Source of the DNA: Candidatus Sericytochromatia bacterium | Lineage (GTDB): Bacteria; Cyanobacteriota; Sericytochromatia; S15B-MN24; JAQBPE01 | Assembly (NCBI GenBank): GCA_035285325.1 | Contig: JAYKJB010000063.1 | Span: forward strand, 62,001 to 126,000 | Length of the DNA stretch: 64,000 bases | Reading direction: 5' to 3' | Shown here: in pieces, positions 28,796 through 37,875 of the stretch | How the letters are laid out: each line of letters starts with the position of its first letter | How positions within the stretch are numbered: position 1 is the stretch's first letter | Position numbers and translations under genes: made by a program | Notes under the pieces: generated by a model | Told to the model about the DNA's origin: nothing | Databases searched by the model: none | Seen by the model: only the letters and a program-made list of their open reading frames with translations

Positions 28796-30619
28796 TCAGG
28801 AAGATGGCAGGGCGAAGAGCCACCACAACTTGGTTCGGACCCGCTGCGTCTTGGTGTAGTGCAACTGGCTCGCATTGGTGGCGGCCACGACCCGATAGTG
28901 GTAGGTCTGAAACCGCTTGAGGCCGGTCAACTTGAAGGTGTGGGACTGCTTGGGGCTGATATCCCAGCTGGAAGCTTGTCCCAGGGAAGATGTTTCTCCC
29001 CACTGGACCAGGCAACGCATCGGTTCTTTGGTCTTCCAGGAGAGGGTGACCTCGGTCTGCCCCCGGCTGGACACCGCCAGGTCCTTGATCAGGTCGGAGG
29101 CTTGCCCCGGGCTAGCGGCCACGGCCGCACTGGGTGAGGCCTCGTTGCCGTCGGCATCCATGGAGATGACCTGGTAGTTGCTCTGGCGCGTCACGCCGCG
29201 GTCCGTGAACTGCGTGCCGGTGGACGTGCCCACCGAGACGCCATCGCGCAGAATCCGATAGGTCACGCTGCTGGCATTGTCCGCCGCCGCGTTCCACGAC
29301 AGATCCACCTCCTCTGGAGGCCCCGCCACGCCAGCCAGCCCTGTCACCGCGGCGGGGGGTTGCATGTCCAGGTTGGGGGCCTTCGTGAAGGCATCTTCCA
29401 GGTTCAGGGCACGCGGCGCGTTGGAACCCGTGAATCCGGTCGTGGTAAAGCCAGTGGTTTTGAAGAGCCGGCTCAGGTGGCCAGCCTTCAGCATCGGAAA
29501 CTTGGCCTTGAGCAGGGCACAGGCGGCAGCCACATGCGGGCTGGCCATGCTGGTGCCGCTCATGGTGGTGGTGCCTCCCCCGCGCTGGGTCGAGCCGATG
29601 TTGACCCCAGGGGCGGCCACGTCGATGTAGTCGCCAAAATTGCTGAACGTGGCCCGCTTCCGGTGGTCGTCCACCGCTCCCACGCCGATGACCCCCTCGT
29701 TGGCTGCGGGAAAGAAGGGGGTCGAGATGCCGCTGTTCCCGGCCGCCGCCACCACGATCACGCCACGCTCCTGCACTTGGGCCACGGCACGCCGCAGGGT
29801 TTCGGAGTTATCGGTTCCCCCCAGGCTCAGATTGATGACCTGCGCGCCTCGGTCAGCCGCCGCCACGATGCCGTTTGCAATGTCCGCGTTGCTGCCTTGC
29901 CCCTTGGAATTGAGCGCCTTGATGGGGATGATCGCGGCGCCGGGGGCCACGCCCGCCACACCGATGCCGTTGTTGGCGAGCGCCGCAATGGTTCCGGCCA
30001 CGTGGGTGCCGTGTCCGTGGTCGTCAGCGGCATCCTCGTCGTCGTTCACGAGGTCGAGCCCTGGCAGCACCTGACCCCGGAGGTCCGGATGCGTGGCATC
30101 GACCCCCGTGTCGATCACAGCCACCTTGATCCCGCTTCCCGTCGTCGTCGGCCAGATACTGGGAGCCAGGATCGCTGCCACGCCCCAGCTGTCGCCGAAG
30201 GCCGGATCGTTCGGGGCTTCCAGGGTTTGGTACTGATAGTTCGGCTCGATGTAATCGATGTCATCGGCTTCATCCCAGCCCTCGGCTGCCTGGAGGGCGT
30301 AACCGTTGGCGTTGAGTTTGTAAACGGCCGTGCCCTTCACGGAAAGGTCCCGCAGGCGGGTGGCCCCGGGAAGGTCGCGCGCACTTTCCCGGAACTTCAC
30401 AATGTATTCGCCTTCGACCGGGGCCAGGGCGGCGGTTTGCGCCGCCGTCGGGGTGAGGCTCACGCTGGGACGGGCCGCGGCGGAGGGGGCGGTGATTTTG
30501 CCGCTCTGCTTGCCCTGCGCCGTCACGCGTTGGGTGACGAGGTTGCCCGCGACATTCGCACGGCCGCAACCGGCGAGGGTCACGGCAGCGACCAGGAGCA
30601 CGAGCGAGCGATGGGACAT
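28796..30619 (-). CDS. Subtilisin-like serine protease lipoprotein (S8) with FnIII-like repeats
   Basis: A 607-residue exported protease. A lipoprotein signal (VLLVAAVTLAGC) predicts lipidation of Cys. An inhibitor-I9-like propeptide (EYIVKFRESARDLP...) precedes a full S8 domain with catalytic Asp in VAVIDTGVDATHPDL, His in HGHGTHVAGTIAAL, the oxyanion Asn in VAAAGNSG and Ser in GTSMASPHVAAACALL. Two fibronectin-III-like domains follow (about 445-525 and 530-600). ATG 30619 has GAGG 6 nt upstream and starts exactly at the signal peptide. A surface or outer-envelope protease is likely. Confidence 0.92.
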   Translation of the reverse strand: MSHRSLVLLVAAVTLAGCGRANVAGNLVTQRVTAQGKQSGKITAPSAAARPSVSLTPTAAQTAALAPVEGEYIVKFRESARDLPGATRLRDLSVKGTAVYKLNANGYALQAAEGWDEADDIDYIEPNYQYQTLEAPNDPAFGDSWGVAAILAPSIWPTTTGSGIKVAVIDTGVDATHPDLRGQVLPGLDLVNDDEDAADDHGHGTHVAGTIAALANNGIGVAGVAPGAAIIPIKALNSKGQGSNADIANGIVAAADRGAQVINLSLGGTDNSETLRRAVAQVQERGVIVVAAAGNSGISTPFFPAANEGVIGVGAVDDHRKRATFSNFGDYIDVAAPGVNIGSTQRGGGTTTMSGTSMASPHVAAACALLKAKFPMLKAGHLSRLFKTTGFTTTGFTGSNAPRALNLEDAFTKAPNLDMQPPAAVTGLAGVAGPPEEVDLSWNAAADNASSVTYRILRDGVSVGTSTGTQFTDRGVTRQSNYQVISMDADGNEASPSAAVAASPGQASDLIKDLAVSSRGQTEVTLSWKTKEPMRCLVQWGETSSLGQASSWDISPKQSHTFKLTGLKRFQTYHYRVVAATNASQLHYTKTQRVRTKLWWLFALPSS

Positions 30620-30896
30620 GATGAACCTCAATCGGGTCACATTGGTGGAGCGGTGAAGGGAATATCCCTGGCGCAGCCTGGCCCCTTGCTGAGGTGAGAT
30701 GAAATAAGAGCTAAATTTAATGCGTTAATAAACTTTCGGGCCGGTGGGGGCCCGCTTCAGGCGGGGCGGGAATGGGTCGAAGATCCGTGAGGGGCCTCGA
30801 GTGGGCGCCTCTCGAACAACGTGATCCGGATTCCTGAGCCGAAGTCAGCGCGGATGCTAGATTCGGGGGGCAACGGATGAGCTGGAGCGATCGCCC

Positions 30897-31601
30897 GTGC
30901 GGATTTGGTTCGCGTGTTTCATTTACACCTTGGTGAGCTGGCTGTCTGGAGCGGCCCTCGCCGACACGGTGGCAGACAAGCCTCGCTTGGCCGTGGCGAT
31001 CGCCGGAGCGCCCGCCCCCTTTCTGACGAGCCTGGGCACGAAGTTGACCGCCACTCGGCGATTCGTGGTGGTGGATGGCCCGGCCGCCAAGGCCAAGCTC
31101 AAAGGCGTGCCCCTGAACGCCGACCTCACGCTCGAAAATGCCAGGAAAGCCCGCACTGCGGCCAACATCGAGCTGCTGGTCGATGGCAAATACGAGAACG
31201 CTGGCAACCAACTTCGGGTCACCGTGCGGCTATTCGATTTCAGAACCGGGGAATTCAGCCGTGATCTTGGATTGCTGGGCGAGGGCAGTGCGGCTGAGAC
31301 CCTGGCCGACCAGCTCGTGAGCTTCATCCGGCACGCAGACCCGTTGCGCTGTCGGGTGAAGGACATCGACGAAGACCAGATCATTCTGGACCTCGGCGAA
31401 GTGGATGGCGTCAGGCCGGGCTCCTTGTGGCGAGTTTTCCGTTTTCCCGGCAACGTGAAGCCGAAAGAACTCGGAACCCTTCGCGTCACGACCGTCCAGC
31501 CTTTCGCGGCACGTGCCGAGGCCGAGCAGGTGGCTCCCGGCACGGTGTTCGAGCGGGGTGATGTCCTGGTCGAGCAGACGTCGGGCCTCTTATTCCCCTA
31601 G
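30897..31601 (+). CDS. Exported protein resembling CsgG/FlgT-type envelope proteins
   Basis: A 234-residue protein with a signal peptide (FIYTLVSWLSGAALA). The middle (residues ~30-140) resembles the small alpha/beta domain of CsgG/FlgO/TolB-N type: AVAIAGAPAPFLTSLGTKL, RFVVVDGP, ANIELLVDGKYENAGNQLRV and TVRLFDFRTGEF. The C-terminal ~80 residues resemble an SH3-like FlgT C-domain (VDGVRPGSLWRVF...). It probably resides in the envelope, but no partner gene for curli or a flagellum is nearby. The family call is tentative. A strong hairpin terminator follows. Confidence 0.55.
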   Translation: MRIWFACFIYTLVSWLSGAALADTVADKPRLAVAIAGAPAPFLTSLGTKLTATRRFVVVDGPAAKAKLKGVPLNADLTLENARKARTAANIELLVDGKYENAGNQLRVTVRLFDFRTGEFSRDLGLLGEGSAAETLADQLVSFIRHADPLRCRVKDIDEDQIILDLGEVDGVRPGSLWRVFRFPGNVKPKELGTLRVTTVQPFAARAEAEQVAPGTVFERGDVLVEQTSGLLFP

Positions 31602-31603
31602 AA

Positions 31604-31630
31604 AAACCGCCCCTGATTCAGGGGCGGTTT
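31604..31630. terminator. Hairpin terminator between converging genes
   Basis: AAACCGCCCCTG (31604-31615) pairs perfectly with CAGGGGCGGTTT (31619-31630) across a 3-nt loop, just after the stop of the plus-strand gene and ahead of the end of the minus-strand gene at 31681. A/T runs on both sides suit use in both directions. Confidence 0.85.
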
Positions 31631-31680
31631 CCAGTCATTTGCCGTGAGTGTTCTGATCGGGCGCACCTCCCTGAGGCAGC

Positions 31681-32091
31681 TCAGGCCAGCCCGAGTGCCT
31701 CCAGGGTGGCTGGGGTGGGCTCACCGTCCGCCGGCAAGCCGTTGGACGCCTGAAAACGAGCCACGGCGAACTTCGTGTAGGGGCCGTAGTCGCCGTCCAT
31801 CATCCCGCCGTAGAACCCGTGTTCCGAGAGACGTTGCTGAAACATCGCGATGGTGATGATCGGGCGGCCCGCCTGGGCAGCCGCCGGCGCCTCAGCGATC
31901 GGGGCAGCGGCGGTCGCTACCTGCGGGCTCTCCGGCGCTGCCGGCGCGGCTTGCTCTGTTAGGGACGGCTTCACCGCCGTCTCAGACGCTTGGGCCTCAG
32001 GAGCCTTCCCGGAACGTCGGCTGGTTTCCTTTACCTGCTTGGGGGACGTCGTATCGTTCGACCGCTTGGCGGTTTTTTTCTTGGTTGTCAT
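31681..32091 (-). CDS. Small peptidoglycan-binding-domain protein
   Basis: A 136-residue protein with a Lys/Ala/Pro-rich N-terminal half (TTKKKTAKRSNDTTSPKQ..., then AP repeats) and a C-terminal PG_binding_1 domain (MFQQRLSEHGFYGGMMDGDY, then FAVARFQASNGLPADG). The domain is a three-helix cell-wall binding unit. The basic tail could contact nucleic acid or anionic polymer. There is no signal peptide, which is odd for a wall-binding protein. ATG 32091 is preceded by AAAGGGA. Confidence 0.72.
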   Translation of the reverse strand: MTTKKKTAKRSNDTTSPKQVKETSRRSGKAPEAQASETAVKPSLTEQAAPAAPESPQVATAAAPIAEAPAAAQAGRPIITIAMFQQRLSEHGFYGGMMDGDYGPYTKFAVARFQASNGLPADGEPTPATLEALGLA

Positions 32092-32403
32092 GCGATTCCC
32101 TTTCAACGGATGGCCGTCTGTTTTCGGCTGCGTTTCCGCTCGCCGCCACAAGGACGGCCGGCTGGTTCCATAGCCCCAATCCTAATGAGGAAAGCCGGAT
32201 GTTGGGCGTGACCGCGACCACAGGCCCTCCTGTGCATCGCGGGGGCGGGTTTCGTGCCGGAGTCAGTTTCGGCTCCACCTTCCAATCTTTCGTTCTCGCT
32301 CTCGCGGTCTCCGCTGGTGGGCGATTTGACATACAATTCAAGCTGCCCTGGTTTCCCCATCTGTCTGCCTGCCGGTAGAACGTCGTGCCGCAAGGAGCTA
32401 CCC

Positions 32404-33048
32404 GTGAAGTTTTTTTTGGATACCGCCAACGTTGAAGAGATTCGCAAGGCTGTGGCCTGGGGCCAGGTGGATGGCGTCACGACCAATCCCACCCTGGTCG
32501 CAAAAGAAGGACGGGACTTCAAGCAAGTGGTGTTGGAAATCTGCTCCATCACCACGGGCCCCGTCAGCGCAGAGGTGATCGGTCTGGATTTCGATTCGAT
32601 GATTCGCGAGGCGCGCGAATACGCCCAATGGGCACCGAATGTGGTCGTCAAGATTCCCATGACTGAGGCTGGGATGCAGGCGGTGAGCGTGTGCGCCAAG
32701 GAAGGCATCAAGACCAACGTGACCCTGGTCTTCTCGGCCAATCAAGCCTTGCTGGCGGCGCGCGCCGGCGCGACCTACGTGAGTCCGTTCGTGGGGCGGC
32801 TCGATGACCTCGGGCAAGAGGGAATGACGCTCATCGAGGAGATTCTCGATATCTATTCCAACTATGGATATGAAACGCAGGTGCTCGTTGCGAGCGTGAG
32901 GCACCCCGTTCACGTGACGCAGGCGGCCCGCCTCGGAGCACACGTGGCGACCATGCCGTTCAAGGTGCTCCAGCAAATGTTCAAACATCCTCTAACCGAT
33001 TCAGGCATTGAGCGCTTTTTGGCTGATTGGGCGGCGCTTTCGGTGTGA
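32404..33048 (+). CDS. fsa: Transaldolase-like fructose-6-phosphate aldolase
   Basis: A 214-residue TIM-barrel enzyme of the short transaldolase/FSA (TalC/MipB) group. It has [34 protein letters not shown], the Schiff-base lysine in [11 protein letters not shown] near residue 82, [20 protein letters not shown], and SPFVGRLDD. The short length separates it from classical ~330-residue transaldolases. GTG start with AAGGAG 6 nt upstream. It may supply the transaldolase step of the pentose phosphate pathway. Confidence 0.93.
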   Translation: MKFFLDTANVEEIRKAVAWGQVDGVTTNPTLVAKEGRDFKQVVLEICSITTGPVSAEVIGLDFDSMIREAREYAQWAPNVVVKIPMTEAGMQAVSVCAKEGIKTNVTLVFSANQALLAARAGATYVSPFVGRLDDLGQEGMTLIEEILDIYSNYGYETQVLVASVRHPVHVTQAARLGAHVATMPFKVLQQMFKHPLTDSGIERFLADWAALSV

Positions 33049-33090
33049 GATGGAACGGCCGATGGGCCGGGCACGTCTTCACAGAACGCG

Positions 33091-33119
33091 TTGACACCAA
33101 TCCTAATTTTCGTTTAAAT
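33091..33119 (+). promoter_or_regulatory. Sigma70-type promoter for the LysM/M23 gene
   Basis: A perfect TTGACA (33091-33096) is followed after 17 nt by TTAAAT (33114-33119, 4 of 6 consensus). It lies about 240 nt before the TTG start at 33354, implying a long untranslated leader. Confidence 0.65.
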
Positions 33120-33159
33120 TAAATAGAAGGTTTGCTTGTTTGTACGGCGTCGCGCAGGT

Positions 33160-33183
33160 GCGGACTCGCGTCTGCCGCTTTTT
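33160..33183 (+). promoter_or_regulatory. Possible attenuator hairpin in the leader of the LysM/M23 gene
   Basis: GCGGAC (33160-33165) pairs with GTCTGC (33170-33175), including one G-U pair, around a TCGC loop. CGC and five T residues (33179-33183) follow. It lies about 40 nt after the predicted transcription start and well before the gene, the layout of a leader terminator. No known riboswitch aptamer is evident around it. Confidence 0.35.
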
Positions 33184-33353
33184 GACCACCCCCTTGGCCG
33201 GTTGTACGATGCTCGAAAGGTGTGATTTTCCTCACGCCTTCTTGCAGGATCGACATCGTCGGTTGCTTGCAAACAAGACCTCGCAAGACCGGTCCTTTTC
33301 GTTAGCACGCATCGGGTCCGTTTCGTAGTACTAGAAGTTTCGGAGGAAGCGTC

Positions 33354-34649
33354 TTGGTCGAGCTCAAGCCGACTCATACTTCCCGGCGGGAGCCCTTCGA
33401 GATTCCTGCTTACGTGGTGAATTCGCCTCGTGTTCGTCCTCATGCTTACCAGGCTCCGCGACTGGCAAGGACGTCTCTGAAGGATCTTCAAGCGCCTTGG
33501 CCCTCGCGCAGGGGATGGTTCCTGCAGGGATGGGGGCCCTTGTCCTCGACCCGGCGCCCGCGCCTGGCGGACGGAGGAGAGTCTGTTGGGCTGGTGCGCG
33601 TTCGTGCCGCCCGTCAGGGCTATCGTGAGGCGCTGGCAACCTCGCAAGGGTCTCCACGTGGCCTTGCCGTGGTGGCTTCACTGCTCCTGGCCGCCTCGCT
33701 GGGCGTGGCCTTTGGTGGCTCGCTGCCCCAGTTCTCGTCTCCAGACCGGAAGCCTACCGTTCCGGCCAGCACCTTGATTGCATCTCAGAACCTGCAGGCC
33801 AAACTCCCTTTGATTGAAGCCAGTGTGCGCGGCTCCGGTAGCCCACTGGAGTACGGCCGTCGGGCAACCAATCTGGTCTACGTCGTTCGGAGTGGGGACG
33901 ACTTCACCGCCGTGGCGACTCGGTTCGGTCTGCGCGCCCGGACGGTTCGCCTGGTCAATCGTCTTCCCGCCGGGGCACGTCTGCTGCCCGGGCAACGTCT
34001 CATCATCACGCCGACGGATGGGGCGTATCATCGGGCCGAAGCAGGGGAGACAGGGGTTGAACTGGCCGAGCGCTACCGCGTCAGCCTGTCCGATTTGCAG
34101 GCGCAAAACCCGGGGCTGTCGGATGGGCGCCTCAATCCGAACCAGCCGGTTTTTATTCCGGGAGCGACCGAGATTCGCCTTCGCCCGAAACCTGTAGCGC
34201 CCCTTCGCGGCTATCGCACGGGTGGTGGTCTTGCCAAGCGCTTGAGTGTGTCACGGAGTTTGGTCGGCGCATTCGGTAGCCGGGTCGGGGCATTGGCCTG
34301 GCCTGCCAGCGGTCAGATGTCCTCCCCATTTGGCATTCGTGGCTATGCCTTTCATCCAGGCATTGACATCTGTAATGCCGTGGGGACCCCCATCCACGCT
34401 GCCAAAGAAGGCGTGGTGGTCTCCGCCGGCTGGATGGGGGCTTATGGCTACGCCGTCGACGTGGACCATGGGGGCGGCGTGGTGACGCGCTACGGGCACT
34501 GCTCTCGGGTTGTGGTATCGGCTGGGGAGCACATCGCTGCCGGTCAAATGGTGGCTCGGATGGGCAGCACGGGACGCTCCACGGGGCCGCATCTCCACTT
34601 CGAGGTTCGCATCCACGGACGCGCCGTGAACCCGGCCAGCTTTTTCTAA
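33354..34649 (+). CDS. LysM-M23 peptidoglycan endopeptidase
   Basis: A 431-residue envelope protein. A ~100-residue basic N-terminus precedes one transmembrane or anchor helix (VVASLLLAASLGVAFGG, near residue 115). Two LysM modules follow (VYVVRSGDDFTAVATRFGL near 175; YHRAEAGETGVELAERYRVS near 225), then a C-terminal M23 domain with zinc ligands in HPGIDI and HLHFEV and the GIRGYAFHPG start block. Such proteins cleave peptide crosslinks in the wall or activate amidases. The TTG start has GGAGGA just upstream. It is preceded by a 230-nt leader. Confidence 0.9.
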   Translation: MVELKPTHTSRREPFEIPAYVVNSPRVRPHAYQAPRLARTSLKDLQAPWPSRRGWFLQGWGPLSSTRRPRLADGGESVGLVRVRAARQGYREALATSQGSPRGLAVVASLLLAASLGVAFGGSLPQFSSPDRKPTVPASTLIASQNLQAKLPLIEASVRGSGSPLEYGRRATNLVYVVRSGDDFTAVATRFGLRARTVRLVNRLPAGARLLPGQRLIITPTDGAYHRAEAGETGVELAERYRVSLSDLQAQNPGLSDGRLNPNQPVFIPGATEIRLRPKPVAPLRGYRTGGGLAKRLSVSRSLVGAFGSRVGALAWPASGQMSSPFGIRGYAFHPGIDICNAVGTPIHAAKEGVVVSAGWMGAYGYAVDVDHGGGVVTRYGHCSRVVVSAGEHIAAGQMVARMGSTGRSTGPHLHFEVRIHGRAVNPASFF

Positions 34650-34734
34650 TTGCCCCTGTCTCGCTGAGTCAGGGCGTACGCCCCACCGTCCTCGTTGCTG
34701 TTGCGTGAGGCCCTGGGCTGATTGGAGGCTCCGC

Positions 34735-35598
34735 GTGCTCAATGGGACGGCTCGCTGCTTGGATGGCAAACGCCTGGCCGGAGAGTGGCGGGCGCGGATC
34801 AAAGCGCGCATCGATGGCTTGGCACCGGGGCTTCGGGTGCCCTGCTTGGCAGTGGTCCAGGTGGGAGAGGACCCCGCCTCCCAGGTCTATGTCCGCAACA
34901 AACGCCGTGCCTGTCGCGAGGTCGGAATTCATTCGATTGGCATCGAGCTCGATGCCTCCACCAAGCTGGCTGATTTGACTGCGCATTTGCAGGCTTTGAA
35001 TGACGATCCAGGGGTGGATGGTATCCTGCTGCAACTTCCACTGCCCCCCGGGATCGATGACGTCACACGGGTCGGCTTGATTCTTCCTGAGAAGGACGTG
35101 GATGGGTTTCATCCCTTGAATGTGGGGAGACTGGTCCTGGGGCATCCTGGTTTGCCCGCTTGCACACCGGCGGGGATCATGGCATTGCTCCAACACCATC
35201 AGATTGCTTTGGCTGGCAAACGGGCTGTCGTGCTGGGGCGTAGCGCCATTGTCGGCAAGCCCCTGGCCAGTTTGCTCTTGAATGCAGATGCCACCGTCAC
35301 GGTGGCGCATTCGCGCACCTCCTCGCTTGAATCGCTCACCCGCGAAGCGGAGATTCTTCTTGTGGCCGTTGGAAGGCCAGGATTCGTCACCCCGGAGATG
35401 GTTCGCCCAGGGGTGGTGGTGGTGGATGTCGGGATCCATCGCGGTGCGGATGGGTCACTGGTGGGTGACGTATCGCCTGAGGTGGCTGACGTGGCCTCCT
35501 GGATCACCCCGGTTCCCGGCGGAGTGGGGCCGATGACGATCGCCGCGTTGCTGGAAAATACCTGGCAAGCGTTTGCGGCTCGTTTTGGAATCTCGTGA
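34735..35598 (+). CDS. folD: Methylenetetrahydrofolate dehydrogenase/cyclohydrolase
   Basis: A 287-residue FolD, catalysing NADP-dependent oxidation of methylene-THF and hydrolysis of methenyl-THF. Visible signatures are the catalytic Tyr-Lys in QVYVRNKRRACREVGI, DGILLQLPLPPGID, DVDGFHPLNVGRL, the NADP site VVLGRSAIVGKPLA, and the C-terminal TPVPGGVGPMTIA. GTG 34735 is chosen for GGAGG 7 nt upstream. The neighbouring genes are not folate genes. Confidence 0.97.
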   Translation: MLNGTARCLDGKRLAGEWRARIKARIDGLAPGLRVPCLAVVQVGEDPASQVYVRNKRRACREVGIHSIGIELDASTKLADLTAHLQALNDDPGVDGILLQLPLPPGIDDVTRVGLILPEKDVDGFHPLNVGRLVLGHPGLPACTPAGIMALLQHHQIALAGKRAVVLGRSAIVGKPLASLLLNADATVTVAHSRTSSLESLTREAEILLVAVGRPGFVTPEMVRPGVVVVDVGIHRGADGSLVGDVSPEVADVASWITPVPGGVGPMTIAALLENTWQAFAARFGIS

Positions 35599-35600
35599 AA

Positions 35601-35626
35601 AGCGGGGGCTTTGACAAGCCCCCGCT
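35601..35626 (-). terminator. Hairpin terminator for the minus-strand LysM gene
   Basis: AGCGGGGGCTT (35601-35611) and AAGCCCCCGCT (35616-35626) form an 11-bp stem with a TGAC loop. On the minus strand the stem is followed by TTTT, so it fits the end of the gene stopping at 35674. It may also stop folD transcription. Confidence 0.75.
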
Positions 35627-35673
35627 CTGAGCAACGAGCTGTTCTGACCGCGTGACAGCCTTCCGGCGAGGCG

Positions 35674-36996
35674 TCAGCGGGTGGCCTGTACTTCCAGCAA
35701 GGTTTTCTTGAGTGCTTCAATGGTGCCCGGTCCCACGTATTCGTTGATGGCCCAGGTGCCGTCCGCAAGCTTGTAGTTCTGGTGAATGCCTTGTTCTTGC
35801 TTGAAGCGGGTAATGGCCGATACGAAGGCGTCATCCATGACGGGGTTGCCGCTTGGGTCCCGCTCAATTTGGCCCGAGGTGTTTTGCTTGTAGAAACTTC
35901 CACTGCTGCTCAGCCCAGTCAGTGGGCGTCCGCTGGAGTCATTCACACGCAGTCGGCCGGCTTTGATCAGGATGTCCAGCGCTTGCTGGATCTGTTTCAC
36001 ACTGGCCCGTATCTGTTCCGTTTCGCTGGCCGACGCGGCCAGGCTCTCCATTCCTGGACCAAAGACCTTGCCACGGTAAGCGTTCTGATAGGCGTCCATC
36101 TCATCCAGAAATTGGGACACATTCGTTTTCAACTGGGGAGATGGGGCGGCATTGGCAGGAGCCAGTCCGAATTCCATCGCGAGTCGCACCGCGTCCACGT
36201 CGCTGATGTTGCGCTGGACTGCAGGGGGGGCAGGGATGTCTGGTCTGGGAATGACAGGGGCGACGGGCGGGGCCGCCGGTGGTGCTGGTGGCAAAGCGGG
36301 CACGGCGGGTGGCAAATTAGGCTGTGAGACGGGGGGCAGCGCAGGCGGCTGAGGACGTGGTGCGGGGGAGACCGGAGGGCTGGTCGGAGGCGGGGCTGCG
36401 GCTGGTTTCGCCGGAGGGAGTTTGAGGGTCTGGCCAGGTTGGATCAGGTTCGGATTGTCTCCAATGACGCCCCGGTTGAGCGCATAAATTTCGGGCCACC
36501 GAGTGGCATCCCCTAACTTTTCGCGGGCGATCTTCCAGAGGTAATCTCCAGCTACCACCGCATGCGTCTTCGAGGGCGCTGCATTGGCTTCTGGGAGGGT
36601 GCCCGCAACGGCCGGAGGCGCTGGGGTGGCGCTGGCTGCACCGGTTGGCTGCGCAAGAGGGGCGAGGGGAGGAGCGGTGATCGCGGTGGGGGCCGTAGCG
36701 CTGGGGCTGGGTGGTGAGGTCTCGGTGGCTTGAATGAGAGTTTCGAGTCGCTGATTCAGCTTCAACATCTCAGATTGGAGCGCTTGCAGTTCGCGTCTGA
36801 CATCGGCGGCCGTCATGGTGCCCGGCGCAGTCGTACGGTTCTGCGTGGAGGCGGGGCTCAGGGTGACCTGATCGATGGTGGGGCTCGGATTGCCAGCGGG
36901 CAGTTGCGTCGAAGGGACGCCGGAAGGCGCTCCACTTGGAAGGGCGGATCGCCCGTTCAAAAGCACGTTGTAGGGCGTTGAAAGTGAGTCCGCCAT
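35674..36996 (-). CDS. LysM protein with proline-rich linker
   Basis: A 440-residue protein. A short helical or coiled-coil part is near residues 62-90 (VRRELQALQSEMLKLNQRLE). One LysM domain is at about 145-195 (HAVVAGDYLWKIAREKLG, with WPEIYALNRGVIGDNPNLIQ). A ~75-residue proline-rich linker follows, then a C-terminal helical domain with a peptidoglycan-binding-like end (AITRFKQEQGIHQNYKLADG). There is no signal peptide, unusual for LysM, although some phage-like and spore proteins share this. ATG 36996 has GGAGGAG upstream. Function unknown; wall or baseplate-type structural role possible. Confidence 0.68.
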   Translation of the reverse strand: MADSLSTPYNVLLNGRSALPSGAPSGVPSTQLPAGNPSPTIDQVTLSPASTQNRTTAPGTMTAADVRRELQALQSEMLKLNQRLETLIQATETSPPSPSATAPTAITAPPLAPLAQPTGAASATPAPPAVAGTLPEANAAPSKTHAVVAGDYLWKIAREKLGDATRWPEIYALNRGVIGDNPNLIQPGQTLKLPPAKPAAAPPPTSPPVSPAPRPQPPALPPVSQPNLPPAVPALPPAPPAAPPVAPVIPRPDIPAPPAVQRNISDVDAVRLAMEFGLAPANAAPSPQLKTNVSQFLDEMDAYQNAYRGKVFGPGMESLAASASETEQIRASVKQIQQALDILIKAGRLRVNDSSGRPLTGLSSSGSFYKQNTSGQIERDPSGNPVMDDAFVSAITRFKQEQGIHQNYKLADGTWAINEYVGPGTIEALKKTLLEVQATR

Positions 36997-37143
36997 GAAA
37001 TCGTCTCCTCCACCACTGAATTCACCGGGTGATTACCAATTGTTATAGCGAGGTTTGGTTTCCTTCTTGTGTGGTTCCCTGGAGTTCTCTCCACCGAGCA
37101 CGGTTCACGGAAGCGACCGTTTTCAGGGGTGGCCCATCCCTTA

Positions 37144-37162
37144 GGGTGGTGGCCCATCACCC
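37144..37162. repeat. 19-bp near-perfect palindrome
   Basis: GGGTGGTGGCCCATCACCC is a dyad with one mismatched pair. Its right half, GTGGCCCATC, also occurs 22 bp to the left (37128-37137). It lies between the end of the B12-binding gene and the start region of the LysM gene on the minus strand. There is no T-run, so it may be an operator or a factor-dependent stop. Confidence 0.45.
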
Positions 37163-37179
37163 GCTCGTTTTGGCCTGGT

Positions 37180-37593
37180 TTACGCCCGGGTCGAATTATC
37201 TTGAAGAATGGCACTCCTGATCGCGCTGACGATGTCGTCCGTCGGCGTTCCGGGACCGAACACGTGGTGGACTCCCACGTCTCGGAGGGCCTCGATGTCT
37301 TCCTGAGGAATGATGCCACCGCAGAACACCAGCATATCGGCAGCGCCTTCCGCGCGAAGTCCTTTGCAAATCTCCGGAACCAGGGTCATATGAGCGCCCG
37401 ATAGGAGGCTCAGACCCACGGCGTCGACATCTTCTTGAATGGCCGCCCGCACGATGTCCTCGGGTCTTTGGTGTAAACCCGTGTAAATCACCTCCATGCC
37501 GGCGTCTCTCAGGGCACGCGCGACCACCTTGGCGCCGCGATCGTGACCATCCAGGCCGGGTTTTCCGATCAAAATTCGCAGGGGACGAGACAT
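37180..37593 (-). CDS. Methylmalonyl-CoA mutase-type cobalamin-binding domain protein
   Basis: A 137-residue stand-alone B12-binding subunit. The base-off/His-on motif is clear: [18 protein letters not shown] (DxHxxG), then [12 protein letters not shown] (SxL) and [11 protein letters not shown] (GG). This is the C-terminal/small-subunit part of methylmalonyl-CoA or isobutyryl-CoA mutases; the catalytic large subunit and the MeaB GTPase are not in the window. ATG 37593 has AGGAGGT 7 nt upstream. Confidence 0.9.
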   Translation of the reverse strand: MSRPLRILIGKPGLDGHDRGAKVVARALRDAGMEVIYTGLHQRPEDIVRAAIQEDVDAVGLSLLSGAHMTLVPEICKGLRAEGAADMLVFCGGIIPQEDIEALRDVGVHHVFGPGTPTDDIVSAIRSAILQDNSTRA

Positions 37594-37863
37594 CGTGAGA
37601 CCTCCTGGTTCAGTGGCTGATCCCATTTTACCCGCGTCTGGCTACGAGACCGGCTCGTTTTCGCCTGGTTGGCTACGTTCAACGGGAGGAGGCGCACCGT
37701 TTTTGGTACGGTTGAACTCCTCACTCGGCCTGCTTGGCCTGGGGGTGTGGAGGGAAGCGGTCGCGCGCACAGGTCTTGTAAGCTATTGCATGAAGCGGTT
37801 CTTCGACTTTTCTATTTGGTGATTTAGATTGCAAGCGGAGTCATTTTTCGCTTACTGGAGTGC

Positions 37864-37875
37864 TTGTAATAACAA
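37864..37875. promoter_or_regulatory. TTGT-N4-ACAA dyad, possible operator
   Basis: TTGTAATAACAA is a perfect 4-4-4 dyad within GCTTGTAATAACAACC. Related sites nearby are TTGTTATTAAAA (37916-37927) and TTGTCATGAAAA (38022-38033). They lie within about 0.9 kb of the XRE regulator gene, which is the best candidate to bind them. Confidence 0.45.

Noticed and set aside
30620-30896. AT-rich tract with TTAATGCGTTAA between divergent genes as a defined operator
   Set aside because: A short palindrome and several weak -10-like sites are present, but nothing with good spacing or a repeated copy, so no feature is claimed.
31604-31630. Small inverted repeat as an operator
   Set aside because: Perfect 12-bp stem with flanking A/T runs directly after a stop codon is better explained as a terminator.
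33121-33353. c-di-AMP (ydaO) riboswitch upstream of the LysM/M23 gene
   Set aside because: Considered because of the gene type, but the conserved GGGGAACC-type core is absent.
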